A stretch of DNA of 19,406 bases from JAJPXC01 sp964562375 (GCA_964562375.1 CAZLSW010000064.1:1-19406); one strand, 5' to 3'. Positions 6,714 to 15,995 are shown, counted from the stretch's first letter. The notes: a model not told the origin generated them from the sequence alone. Program-made: numbers and translations.

Positions 6714-7253
6714 ATGTCGAAGGCGCAATTGAAGAAAGAGCTTGCGACAATGTCGCAGGAGCAACTCATTGAGGTGATACTCGAAGCTTACTCGGCCCGA
6801 AAGGAGACCAAGGAGTACTTCGAGTATTTCCTCAACCCCGACGCGCGCGCCCTTACCGACCGTTATCTGAGCCTTGTTCAGAAGGAGATTCAACGAGTGA
6901 AGCGAGGGTCGATGCGCATGCGCGTGTCTACGGTGAAGAAACTTATCAAGGAACACGCCGCATTTCAGCCTGGGGTAGGCCTTGAATTGGAGCTGCTCTA
7001 CCACGCGTGGGACGCGACGCTGGTGATGGCGATCTCGTGGCGTCGCACCGACACCATCGAGCGTTTCCTCACCGACACCTTAGCCACACTTTTGGCACGC
7101 GCCGACTCGGAGATGATGCTTGATCGCTACGTGTCGTCGGTGCAGAAAGCGATCGCCATAACCAGCCGGTGGGGAGGCTTGCGCCCGCTGTTGACCCACG
7201 CCTTGGAGGAGGCCTTGGAATCCATCACCCCACAAATACCGCCCTCGAAATGA
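6714..7253 (+). CDS. DUF6155-like protein
   Basis: The product has 179 residues, no signal peptide and no membrane segment, so it is probably cytoplasmic. The N-terminal part (KAQLKKELATMSQEQLIEVI, then KETKEYFEYFLNP near residues 31-43) resembles DUF6155, a family of unknown function I associate with small bacteroidete proteins. The body is predicted helical and Arg/Leu rich. The ATG at 6714 lies 10 nt after the heptamer arrays and no consensus promoter is visible, so expression may depend on read-through from the peptidase gene. Its stop overlaps the ATG of the next gene (ATGA), which suggests translational coupling. The family assignment is from memory of the motif and is moderate. Confidence 0.82.
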   Translation: MSKAQLKKELATMSQEQLIEVILEAYSARKETKEYFEYFLNPDARALTDRYLSLVQKEIQRVKRGSMRMRVSTVKKLIKEHAAFQPGVGLELELLYHAWDATLVMAISWRRTDTIERFLTDTLATLLARADSEMMLDRYVSSVQKAIAITSRWGGLRPLLTHALEEALESITPQIPPSK

Positions 7254-7618
7254 CCTGGCTGTGGACCATCATCCTGCTCATTGTTAGCAACATCTTCATG
7301 ACGTTCGCTTGGTACGGGCATCTTAAGTTTCAAGAGATGCATGTCACGTCCAACTGGCCGTTGTTCGGGGTTATATTGCTATCGTGGGGCATCGCATTGC
7401 TGGAGTATTCGTGCCAGGTACCAGCCAATCGTATAGGTTTTCAAGGCAATGGAGGGCCGTATTCACTGATGCAACTCAAGGTTATACAGGAGGTGATCAC
7501 GTTGACGGTGTTCACGCTGTTCGCCACGCTGTTGTTCAAGGGGGAGTCGCTTCATTGGAATCACCTGGCAGCTTTCGGGTGCCTGATTCTGGCAGTGTAT
7601 TTTGTGTTTATGAAGTAA
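7250..7618 (+). CDS. DMT-like membrane protein, DUF486 family
   Basis: The product has 122 residues with four probable membrane helices (about 3-21, 33-51, 73-93, 100-120). The motifs FMTFAWYGHLKF, SWGIALLEY, QVPANRIG and LKVIQEVITL are the hallmark of DUF486, a half-length relative of drug/metabolite transporters in the inner membrane. Its substrate is unknown. The ATG at 7250 overlaps the preceding TGA by three bases (ATGA). This start is preferred to the in-frame ATG at 7169, which would overlap the upstream gene by 85 nt and add a non-membrane N-terminus. Confidence 0.9.
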   Translation: MTWLWTIILLIVSNIFMTFAWYGHLKFQEMHVTSNWPLFGVILLSWGIALLEYSCQVPANRIGFQGNGGPYSLMQLKVIQEVITLTVFTLFATLLFKGESLHWNHLAAFGCLILAVYFVFMK

Positions 7619-7621
7619 TCT

Positions 7622-7645
7622 CGAGTACACGAATACACGAGTAAA
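7622..7645. repeat. octamer tandem repeat
   Basis: Three consecutive 8-nt units, CGAGTACA, CGAATACA and CGAGTAAA, follow the stop of the DUF486 gene directly, with a decayed fourth (CAAGTGCT). Further on, AACTAACTAACGAGTG (7674-7689) contains AACTAAC, the unit seen at 6670-6704. The array is short and imperfect. Confidence 0.5.
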
Positions 7646-7735
7646 CAAGTGCTCAACGGGGCGAGGTCGAAGTAACTAACTAACGAGTGAACCTGCAGGG
7701 GAGGCCGCTTGTTATTTTCATAAAAGCTTAAGATT

Positions 7736-7927
7736 ATGAAAACCGATAAAGACCTCAGCAAAGAGCAGATCATCGCAGCCGACGAGCTCCCTGGCGCAGC
7801 CATTGACATCGCCGACGATGAGAAAGTGAATAAAGAAGATGTCAAGGAGCGCACCCACGTTCTTGGCAACAACCCCCGCAACACCGACGGCCCGGCCCCC
7901 GCAGGCTCGCCGTTGGCCATCTCTTAA
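7736..7927 (+). CDS. small acidic hypothetical protein
   Basis: The product has 63 residues, is hydrophilic, and has no signal peptide or membrane segment. It starts MKTDKDLSKEQII, has an acidic middle (DIADDEKVNKEDVKERT) and ends with NNPRNTDGPAPAG. Asn-Pro-Arg-Asn and KEDVKERT recall short uncharacterised bacteroidete proteins, but I cannot name a family. Coding is supported by its clean placement between two repeat-bearing gaps and by the choice of codons, which resembles the neighbours. No consensus promoter is visible; the nearest -7-like string upstream is degenerate. Function unknown. Confidence 0.6.
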   Translation: MKTDKDLSKEQIIAADELPGAAIDIADDEKVNKEDVKERTHVLGNNPRNTDGPAPAGSPLAIS

Positions 7928-7986
7928 AGCCCCATAAGCCCCATAAGCCCCATAAGCCCTATAAGCCCTATGGGGCTTATGGCTTG
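7927..7986. repeat. nonamer tandem repeat ending in an inverted copy (possible terminator)
   Basis: Five 9-nt units, AAGCCCCAT three times and AAGCCCTAT twice (7927-7971), start in the stop codon of the 63-residue gene. An inverted partial copy (GGGGCTTATGGCTTG, 7972-7986) follows. ATAAGCCC 7961-7968 pairs with GGGCTTAT 7973-7980 over a 4-nt loop, and upstream units can pair with the same arm, so the array can form several alternative hairpins. It may end transcription before the protease gene. Confidence 0.85.
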
Positions 7987-8017
7987 TTATCGAAAAAAAT
8001 ACTAAAAATTATACCAT

Positions 8018-8104
8018 TATGCGACAGCATAGGGGAAAATGTTGTAAATTAGCGCGATTATAACCAACTACAAACGCCTCTCTTTCCCGCGATTATCCAT
8101 AATC
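8018..8104. promoter_or_regulatory. candidate operator cluster upstream of the giant protease gene
   Basis: Three symmetric or repeated elements lie in the 230-nt gap before the protease gene. TATGC-gaca-GCATA is an inverted repeat at 8018-8031. CGCGATTAT occurs directly repeated at 8053-8061 and 8088-8096, 35 bp apart. GATTAT-CC-ATAATC is a perfect inverted repeat at 8091-8104. I find no consensus TAnnTTTG promoter here; TAAATTAG (8045-8052) and TAATTTAA (8141-8148) are only loose matches. Confidence 0.35.
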
Positions 8105-8160
8105 AACCGAAAAAAGTCTTACCCAATTCTGCGAATATAGTAATTTAACCCATCAATAGA

Positions 8161-11100
8161 ATGCATCACTTGAAACGAATGTGCCTTGTTGTGGCAGTGG
8201 CCGCGGCGGCATCGGGCGTGTGCGCGCAGGCGCAGGCGCTGCCCGGCCGTGTGCGCGTGAAGCTGCAACGCGAGGTTGCACAAAAGGTGGAGGCGGTGCC
8301 GCAAGCTCGCCTTCAGTCGCTATCCCAGGAGAATGGCATGACGGGCGTGACGGCCCTCGACGCCACCCTCATGCGAGTAAAAGCCGTGAAAATACGCCGC
8401 GCCTTTCCTTGCTCCAAAGAGCGCGAGGCCGAGCACCAGAAATACGGGCTCGACCAATGGTATGAAATCACCTTCGACGAGTCGGTTAACCCTCAGGAGG
8501 CCCAGAGGTTGTTAAAAGCGACGGCTGGCGTGGAGAAGGCCAACACCAAGCGCAAGATGACCCTATACGAGACCGGGCGCCCACGCATCGTCGACCCCAA
8601 GGCTGTCGTGCCCAAGGCTTCGACCACGATGCCGTTCAACGACCCCAAGCTATCGCAGCAATGGCATTACAACAACGACGGCTCCATTGCCGGGGCTGTG
8701 GTCGGGGCCGACATCAACCTGTTCAAGGCTTGGCAACTGTCGACTGGCAGCGAGAACGTTGTTGTGGCCGTCATTGACGGTGGTGTCGACTACACGCACG
8801 AGGACCTGGCCGACGCCATGTGGGTCAACGAGGCAGAGCTTAACGGCACCCCAGGCGTTGATGACGACGGTGACGGCTATATCGACGACATCTACGGGTT
8901 CAACTTCTGCACCGGCAACGGCACCATTTATCCCCACTATCATGGCACGCACGTGGCCGGCACCATCGGCGCTGTCAACAACAACGGCAAGGGCGTGTGC
9001 GGCGTGGCTGGTGGCGATGGTGTCAACAAGGGTGTAAGGCTGATGTCGTGCCAGGTGTTCGATTCCCGCTCGGGCACCGACGAGGGCGACTACGCGGCCG
9101 CCTTGGTATACGCGGCCGACAAGGGAGCCACTATCGCCTCCTGCTCTTGGGGCTGGAGCGACGAGGGTTACTACGAGGAGGATGTGCTGGAGGCCGTGCG
9201 CTACTTCACCCGCTCGGCACGGTCCAACAACATGGCTGGCGGCTTGTGCATCTTCTCCACCGGCAACTCGGGTGTTGAGGGTAAATTCTACCCCGGAGCG
9301 ATGGACGAGGTAGTGGCTGTAGCCTCTATGACCTACGACCTACTTCCGGCCAGCTACTCCAACTATGGCGACTGGGTGGACGTGACCGCACCCGGCGGCA
9401 ACAGCGACTACGACGAAGCCCAGGCCGTGCTGTCGACCTATCCCGGCAACCAGTACGCGTTCATGGACGGCACCTCGATGGCCACTCCCCACGTTTCGGG
9501 TATCGCCGCGTTGGTTCTCTCCAAATACGGCTCATCGACACTGATTAACGAGAGCTTACGCCAACAATTATTGACGTCGGTTAACGATTTCTACACCCGT
9601 AACCCGTCCTACGAGGGGAAAATGGGCTCGGGATACATCGACGCCTACAAAGCCCTGCAGTGGAGCGACGGTTCGGCTCCCGAGGCTGTGAGCGACCTTG
9701 AGGCGCTTCCGGCCCAGGATTACGTGCAACTCACTTGGACCATCCCCGCCTCGAGCGACAACCAAGTGTATTCCCACATTATTTACTACAATACCCAGCC
9801 GTTCACCGAGGCTACGCTGAGCGACTGCCAATCGGTGGTGGTTGACACCAAATTCCTTACCTCGGGCGACAGCTATACCCACGAGGTGACCGACCTGAGC
9901 CCGTTGACCACCTATTACTTCGCCATCCGCGCTGTCGACCGCTGGAGCAACGCCTCGGCGCTGTCCAACGTCGTCTCGGCCACGACCAACGCTGGGCCTA
10001 AGATGTCGATCAACCGCACGTCGATGACTCTATCCACCAGCGACGGCAACAAGTGGAACACAGCCCGTTTCGTTATCTCCAACCTCGACGACGGCCTGCT
10101 GAAATGGTCGGCCAAGACCCGCACCACCTCATCATCAATTCTCGCCTACTCCAACGCGCAGGGATTAATGACAACACCCTACTCGGGGTGCTTAGGCGTG
10201 CAACCCAAGGCAGTAAGCTCTACCCCCGTTGAGCGTATCGAGGATTTCACGCAAGAGGATTACCCCAAGTCGCTGACCTACGAGGAGAGCCTCTACGCTT
10301 TCCTTGGCGACACCGATTCGACACTGCCCAACTCGATGGCGCAATTGTTCACCATCACCTCCGACGCTTTCCCCGAGGGTTTCAACCTCACTCACGTGTA
10401 CCTCGAGGGATATTACGGCAAGACGCCCGTGATCGAGATTTACCGCAACGCTGGCACGCTGGCCGCTTCATCACTGTTGGAGACCTATCAGACGACCTCC
10501 ACCGCGGCTTACTACTACGACCACCAGTTGCCCGAGGCGCTGTTCTTCGAGCCGGGAGAGAGCTTCTACGTGGTGGTTCACTTCACCGAGTGGGATTCTC
10601 GCAGCTATCCCCTTGGCATGGCCTTAGGCGATGGCAGCACCACCGCGGCGCAGGCCTATATTTCCAACGACCTTGGCAAAACTTGGACACTGCTGAGCCA
10701 GGCCCTCGTGGGCGGAAACTACGAGGAATACGCCTCGCAAGCCACCTGGGCGATCACCGTGAAGAGCAAGTACCCCGACTGGAGCCAAATCCTGAGCATC
10801 GACCCCGCCGAGGGCCAGTTGCGCGGTGGAAACGTCGAGACGCAGACGGTGGCAGTGACCTCCAACGGTACCAAGATACCCAACGGCACCTATCGCACCA
10901 AAATCCTCTTCGACACCAACGAAACCGAGGCTAACCAACTGGCTATCAACGCCGCAATCGTGGTGGAGGGCCAGAAACCCGACGTGACCTATAACAAGAT
11001 TATCCAATTCGGCAACGTGCTTGTGGGCCAGAGCAAAACCATCTCCATCGAGCTTGTGAACAAGGGTTACGGAGCATTTGCGGGGGGCAAGACCTCGGCT

Positions 11101-14100
11101 GGCCTCTACGGCGACAACATCAAGTCGACTAGCGAGCATTTCAAGGGTCCCGAATACGTGCAGAGCGGCATTCCGGCGCGCTCAACGGTGACCATCGACC
11201 TCACCTACGCGCCCACGGCCGCCGGAAGCCACAACGGCCAAATCAAACTGATTGACAAGGATGGCTACACCGTGACGCTCAACGTGCAGGGAGCGGCCAC
11301 CGATCCCGCCAAACTTGTAGCCACCCCCTCAACTGTTGACGCCGGCGAGCTTAACGCCGCCACCATGGAGGGCCACGACGTCACATTTGAAATTGAGAAC
11401 CAGGGCAATTACCCCTTGCAATTCGTGATGCCCAAATTCTCGGAGGAGGAGCTTGACGAGGTGGCCTCCAGCTCCACCCACCGCTTCGGCTACAACTGGA
11501 TTTCCAACCTTTACGGCTCGGAGGCTGTGACCTACGATGGCGTGCCAACGCTGTTGGACGCTACCGACGTCAGCTCGGAGTTTGGCGACTACACCTATTT
11601 CTCATCGCCCGTGGAGATAGGCTTTGAGTTCCCCTTCTACGGCAAGAACTACTCGCAATGCTACCTCACCTCTTGGGGCGCCATCACCTTCGACAGCTAC
11701 ACGGGAGGGCTGATGTACTTCCCGGTGGGCGAGACTACCACGAGCTACCTCTCGGGGCTTGGCGTAATCTCGGCCTACGGATTTGAGTGTCAGATGGGAC
11801 CGTCGTCGCAGGTGCTTTACGCGCGTCAGGACGGCAAATTTGTGGTTCATTACAAGGATGTGCTCGTGTCGGTTTACGGCAACGACTACACTCCGGCGTC
11901 GTTCCACATCGCGCTTAGCCCCTCGGGCGACATCGACGTGGCGTTTGACGACTACGACCCCGCGAGCGTGTTCGAGCAGGGCCACAACCTGTGGGTGGGC
12001 ATCGTCGACCCCGCCATGGAGGACCCGTTAACCGTTACCTCGTCGGGCCACACGGTGAACGCATTCTGGTATGATGACACCTCGGAAGAGGGCAACCGTT
12101 GGCGCTATATCTCCACCGGCACTCAATTCCACTTCGCGGCTCCCAAGCCCGACATGATACGCTCCATCACCCCATCATCGGGAATCGTGCCCCCAGGCGA
12201 GAGCGTGACCGTAACGGCTACCGTGGGGGCCACCGATGAGATGTACGCCGGCAACACCTATACCTACCTGGTGATCCAAAGCAACGACATTGTCACGCCC
12301 ACCACGCTGGTTACCTTCCAAGGCACCGTCACTGGCGACCTTCAGCCCGCATTGACCGTTGACGAGACGGTGGATTTCGGCCAAGTGTTCCGCACCTCCA
12401 CGGCCCAAAAGGCGTTGACGGTGAAGAACTCGGGTCGCTCCGACATGACCTTGCAGTCAGTCGCCATCGCCGCTGGTCGTTTCAACCACGACTTCACCGA
12501 GGCAGTGACCATCGAGCCTGGCCAGTCGAAAGATATCGTCATCACGCTACCTACCACCACCGAGGGCGCTGTTGAGGACCAATTAACCATCACCACCTCG
12601 GCCGGCAACGCCACCGTCACCCTCCGTGGCGAGGTAATCGGTTGTCCCGAGGCCGCTTTAAGCTACGAGTCGCTCTCGGTTACCCTCCCCAGCGGCTCCA
12701 GCGAGGTTTATCCCTTGACCGTTACCAACCAGGGCAACGAGACACTCTCCTACTCTATCGTCCCGGGCAATCACTTGTCGTTCACTCCCGAATACGAGTA
12801 CGGCGCCGAGACGAGCTATACCTACGTGTCCTCGATTGACGACCCCTCGGCCCTGCGCGACTGGGTGGACATCGAAACCACGGGCTTGGGCACGCAGATG
12901 AGCTACACCCACTTCCTGTTGCACGACATCGTGCCCGTGGAGCTGCCATTTGAGTTCCCCTACTACGGCGGCAAGTACAAGAAGATGTACATTGTCGATT
13001 CGGGATTCGTCACCTTCAACGAGTATGACGACACAGCTGGCGAATTCCCGGCTCCTCCCGAGGAGTTCCCGGGCGGCTCGCTGTACACCAACCTTGTAGC
13101 ACCCTATTGGGGCAACCACACAATGGACGTCACCTCCACCTCGGGCATTTTCTACTATGTTACCGAAGATCAGGCAGTTGTCTCGTTCATTGAATACGGC
13201 AACTCGATGAATATCGGTATCGACTTCCAAGTGATCCTGCGCAAGGACGGCACGTTCACCTTCAACTACAAGCAGGCTTACGACAACGCTTACCTGTTTG
13301 GCACGTTTGGCTTGGCCGGCATTATCGGCCCAACGAACGCCGAGGGTATCCGCTTGCCCGACCGCATGATCGAGCTTGAATCGTCGATCAACTTCAACCC
13401 CGTGGTGACCTCCTCGCTCGCCCCGGGCGAGAGCCGCGTGGCCGACATCACCGTTCTGGGCGACGAGCTTGCCGGCACCTACACCTCGGCCATCAAGGTC
13501 TCCACCAACGTCCCCACAACGCCCGAAATTTCCATCCCTGTGACTCTCACCATCACTGGCGAGCCCAAGGCGGTGTTCCCCGACGACATCACCGTTGAGC
13601 AGGTAGCCGAGTACGTTTCCACCGACACCTCCGACGACCTCATCAGCTACTACGGCGCTATGTGGTACGTGCCCCTGCAGGTAGCCAACGAAGGCACCAA
13701 GGCGTTCACAATCAAGAAGATCGAGATGACATGCCCGCAATACGAGGGCGCTGACATGTTCTCGCTCTACTATTACGGCACCTACGTCGACTCGTGGACC
13801 GAACAGGAGGCTACCGGCTGGAGCGTCTACAAGAATGCGAGCATTGAGGTGGGCAAATCGCCACTGCGCTTGGCTATACCGTTGACGTTCAACGACTATT
13901 CGTCGGTAGCTTGGGCTACTCCCGGCACCTACGACATCGCCTTGAAGTTCACCCTCAGCGGCATTGATGGCATAACCGAGAAGACCGTCAACGTGAAGAT
14001 TGTCATTACCCCGCAACCCACCATCGCCATCGACCGCGACGAGATACGCGTCAAGGCCACCAGCGACGACTATGTGGGCACCACCCCCTTCACTATCTCC

Positions 14101-15978
14101 AACGCCCAGGGCGAGTACAAGCTCACCTACAGCGTGGTTGTCGACCCCACCGGCGAAGGCCAAGCAGCATCCTCGGCCGATCAAGTAGGAAGTCCTGCCG
14201 TGTCGGCAGGACAGTCCCCTGCGGCACAGGCCCTCCCGACCGCCACCCTCGAGCATCGTCTCACTCCCAAGGACGTGATCGACTACGGCGATGACGAGTT
14301 TATCTACAACGTACCCACCGAAGGCTCGATTGAATACCGCCGCGCCCTCTACTGGCCAGCCTTATCCACCTCCTCGGTAATGTGGAACTACGGCACCACG
14401 ACCACCTACGGCACCTACAAGTCGGCCACCCGCTACGTTGGTCCCGAGGGCGGTTTCAACATCACCCATATCTACTCGTCGATTCACCCCTACAACCTCG
14501 ACAACACCGATATCCTCGTCGAGATTTACAACTGCGACCCGCAGACGGGTGACGACGTCCTCGGCCAAGGCACCTTCCATATCGGCGAGGTGACCACCGA
14601 CCTCTACGTCAACCAGATGTTCCTCTTGGCGCTCGACACGCCCGTGTACATCTCCGAAGGCCAGACGTTCTACGTCGTGATCACCTACCCGCAAGGCCAA
14701 GAGTACCCCGCAGGCTTGATCAAGAAGGAGGAGGGCTATATCTCGGGACGATACTTGGGATATTACGACGACTACGGATGGTTTGACGTGGCAGCCGTTT
14801 TCAACGATTCCTATGGCTCGCTGGGCTACGTGGCCACCTGCCTGGAGACCCACGAGGGCGACTCCTGGGTGAAACTGCTTACCCCCGAGGGCTCGGAGCC
14901 TGTAAGCTCATTCTCTGGTGAGGTAGCAATGGGCGCCGAGCAAGAGATCAAGGTGCAACTGAGCGCGGCCACGGCTCCCAAGGAGACCGACAACAAGGCC
15001 ATGCTCGTAATCACCAGCAACGACCCCAAGCAGAGCGTCATCAACCTCCCCGTTTACCTCGACAAGAACTCGCGACCCACCGTGAAGGCCTCGCTGGCCA
15101 ACGTGAGCGTCGATGAAGGACAAGAGGCATCCGTGACATTGGCTATCGCCGACCCCGATGGCGACAATTTCACCCTGACGCTGGTCGACAACGGCTCAGC
15201 CGCCAAGATTGTGGCCGTTAATTCGGCCGACGGCACCGTGCCCGCAATCACCTTGGCTGAGGACGGCCTTTCGGCCACTGTGGAGGGCGCATCCACCGCT
15301 GGCGTTACCGCCACAGTTGTCCTTGCCCCCGATTTCGGCACCTCGGGTAGCTATACCTTCTCGATGATCGCCACCGACGCTGGCAACCACGAAGGCTCCA
15401 CTAACGTGGGCTACACAGTCAACCACGTCAACCGCGCCCCTGTGGCACTCGACGTGGAGGCGTTTTCCATCGAGGTGGGCCAATGCTCGGCTCCGATCGA
15501 CCTGTACACTTGGTTCAACGACCCCGACGGCGATGAGCTCACCTTCGAGATCAATTATGTGCTCGGGCAATACGTCACCCACTTCCTCAGCGGCAGCAAC
15601 GTGATATTCTACGGCGACAAGAAGGGCGTGACCCGCACACGCGTCACCGCCACCGACCCCTACGGCGAGAGCGCCACCGTGCAGGTATCCATCACCACCT
15701 CGGCATCGGGTATCACCACCATCTCCTCGATTGACGGCTTCCAAGCGTGGCCTAATCCCGTGGAGGACACCCTCTACCTGCTCTTGGGCGAACGCTCGGT
15801 TGACGCTACCGTTGAAATCTACTCCCAGAGCGGACAGCAGAATGTCAACCGCGACATCCGCTACACGGCCTCAACGCCATGGCCGCTTGACCTCGGTTGG
15901 CTCCCTGCTGGCACCTACGTGCTGAAAGTCACCACCGCCGACGGCCGTGCCGCCACCCAGCTCCTCCTCAAGCAATAA
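8161..15978 (+). CDS. giant secreted subtilisin-like (S8) protease with T9SS sorting domain
   Basis: The product has 2605 residues. A signal peptide (cut after VCA, residue 22) is followed by a prodomain to about 165 and an S8 catalytic domain at about 170-500. The catalytic residues are Asp206 (VIDGGVD), His261 (HGTHVAG) and Ser439 (GTSMATPHVSG), with oxyanion Asn369 (STGNSG). Then come: an Fn3 domain (504-611); a jelly-roll-like module (about 704-877); ASH/Ig-like domains (about 946-1090); a barrel module with FEFPFYG (about 1114-1330); more ASH (1330-1537); a second barrel with FEFPYYG (1550-1743); Ig-like domains to about 2000; a low-complexity linker; a second jelly-roll (2059-2237); an Ig/ASH domain and two cadherin-like repeats with DPDGD (2302-2513); and a type A sorting domain (AWPNPVEDTL to AGTYVLKV, about 2524-2605). 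I infer export by T9SS to the surface or outside. Its substrate is unknown. ATG at 8179 is a possible alternative start. Confidence 0.95.
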   Translation: MHHLKRMCLVVAVAAAASGVCAQAQALPGRVRVKLQREVAQKVEAVPQARLQSLSQENGMTGVTALDATLMRVKAVKIRRAFPCSKEREAEHQKYGLDQWYEITFDESVNPQEAQRLLKATAGVEKANTKRKMTLYETGRPRIVDPKAVVPKASTTMPFNDPKLSQQWHYNNDGSIAGAVVGADINLFKAWQLSTGSENVVVAVIDGGVDYTHEDLADAMWVNEAELNGTPGVDDDGDGYIDDIYGFNFCTGNGTIYPHYHGTHVAGTIGAVNNNGKGVCGVAGGDGVNKGVRLMSCQVFDSRSGTDEGDYAAALVYAADKGATIASCSWGWSDEGYYEEDVLEAVRYFTRSARSNNMAGGLCIFSTGNSGVEGKFYPGAMDEVVAVASMTYDLLPASYSNYGDWVDVTAPGGNSDYDEAQAVLSTYPGNQYAFMDGTSMATPHVSGIAALVLSKYGSSTLINESLRQQLLTSVNDFYTRNPSYEGKMGSGYIDAYKALQWSDGSAPEAVSDLEALPAQDYVQLTWTIPASSDNQVYSHIIYYNTQPFTEATLSDCQSVVVDTKFLTSGDSYTHEVTDLSPLTTYYFAIRAVDRWSNASALSNVVSATTNAGPKMSINRTSMTLSTSDGNKWNTARFVISNLDDGLLKWSAKTRTTSSSILAYSNAQGLMTTPYSGCLGVQPKAVSSTPVERIEDFTQEDYPKSLTYEESLYAFLGDTDSTLPNSMAQLFTITSDAFPEGFNLTHVYLEGYYGKTPVIEIYRNAGTLAASSLLETYQTTSTAAYYYDHQLPEALFFEPGESFYVVVHFTEWDSRSYPLGMALGDGSTTAAQAYISNDLGKTWTLLSQALVGGNYEEYASQATWAITVKSKYPDWSQILSIDPAEGQLRGGNVETQTVAVTSNGTKIPNGTYRTKILFDTNETEANQLAINAAIVVEGQKPDVTYNKIIQFGNVLVGQSKTISIELVNKGYGAFAGGKTSAGLYGDNIKSTSEHFKGPEYVQSGIPARSTVTIDLTYAPTAAGSHNGQIKLIDKDGYTVTLNVQGAATDPAKLVATPSTVDAGELNAATMEGHDVTFEIENQGNYPLQFVMPKFSEEELDEVASSSTHRFGYNWISNLYGSEAVTYDGVPTLLDATDVSSEFGDYTYFSSPVEIGFEFPFYGKNYSQCYLTSWGAITFDSYTGGLMYFPVGETTTSYLSGLGVISAYGFECQMGPSSQVLYARQDGKFVVHYKDVLVSVYGNDYTPASFHIALSPSGDIDVAFDDYDPASVFEQGHNLWVGIVDPAMEDPLTVTSSGHTVNAFWYDDTSEEGNRWRYISTGTQFHFAAPKPDMIRSITPSSGIVPPGESVTVTATVGATDEMYAGNTYTYLVIQSNDIVTPTTLVTFQGTVTGDLQPALTVDETVDFGQVFRTSTAQKALTVKNSGRSDMTLQSVAIAAGRFNHDFTEAVTIEPGQSKDIVITLPTTTEGAVEDQLTITTSAGNATVTLRGEVIGCPEAALSYESLSVTLPSGSSEVYPLTVTNQGNETLSYSIVPGNHLSFTPEYEYGAETSYTYVSSIDDPSALRDWVDIETTGLGTQMSYTHFLLHDIVPVELPFEFPYYGGKYKKMYIVDSGFVTFNEYDDTAGEFPAPPEEFPGGSLYTNLVAPYWGNHTMDVTSTSGIFYYVTEDQAVVSFIEYGNSMNIGIDFQVILRKDGTFTFNYKQAYDNAYLFGTFGLAGIIGPTNAEGIRLPDRMIELESSINFNPVVTSSLAPGESRVADITVLGDELAGTYTSAIKVSTNVPTTPEISIPVTLTITGEPKAVFPDDITVEQVAEYVSTDTSDDLISYYGAMWYVPLQVANEGTKAFTIKKIEMTCPQYEGADMFSLYYYGTYVDSWTEQEATGWSVYKNASIEVGKSPLRLAIPLTFNDYSSVAWATPGTYDIALKFTLSGIDGITEKTVNVKIVITPQPTIAIDRDEIRVKATSDDYVGTTPFTISNAQGEYKLTYSVVVDPTGEGQAASSADQVGSPAVSAGQSPAAQALPTATLEHRLTPKDVIDYGDDEFIYNVPTEGSIEYRRALYWPALSTSSVMWNYGTTTTYGTYKSATRYVGPEGGFNITHIYSSIHPYNLDNTDILVEIYNCDPQTGDDVLGQGTFHIGEVTTDLYVNQMFLLALDTPVYISEGQTFYVVITYPQGQEYPAGLIKKEEGYISGRYLGYYDDYGWFDVAAVFNDSYGSLGYVATCLETHEGDSWVKLLTPEGSEPVSSFSGEVAMGAEQEIKVQLSAATAPKETDNKAMLVITSNDPKQSVINLPVYLDKNSRPTVKASLANVSVDEGQEASVTLAIADPDGDNFTLTLVDNGSAAKIVAVNSADGTVPAITLAEDGLSATVEGASTAGVTATVVLAPDFGTSGSYTFSMIATDAGNHEGSTNVGYTVNHVNRAPVALDVEAFSIEVGQCSAPIDLYTWFNDPDGDELTFEINYVLGQYVTHFLSGSNVIFYGDKKGVTRTRVTATDPYGESATVQVSITTSASGITTISSIDGFQAWPNPVEDTLYLLLGERSVDATVEIYSQSGQQNVNRDIRYTASTPWPLDLGWLPAGTYVLKVTTADGRAATQLLLKQ
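14192..14212. repeat. perfect hairpin inside the protease gene linker
   Basis: GTCCTGCCG (14192-14200) and CGGCAGGAC (14204-14212) are exact inverted repeats around TGT. They lie in the coding sequence of a Ser/Ala/Gln-rich linker (about residues 1999-2035) between an Ig-like domain and the second jelly-roll module. The reading frame is kept. Confidence 0.7.
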
Positions 15979-15995
15979 TCTCACGATAGAATCGG

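Noticed and set aside
7169..7249. Upstream start for the DUF486 protein
   Set aside because: It would overlap the DUF6155 gene heavily and add a non-membrane segment; the ATGA overlap at 7250 gives a protein of normal family length.
7622..7986. CRISPR array
   Set aside because: The repeats are 8-9 nt with no spacers and no cas genes are present.
12658..14256. 532-codon reverse-strand open frame inside the giant protease gene
   Set aside because: Long antisense frames are expected opposite GC-rich coding DNA; no signal, domain or promoter supports it, and the forward strand encodes coherent repeated domains.
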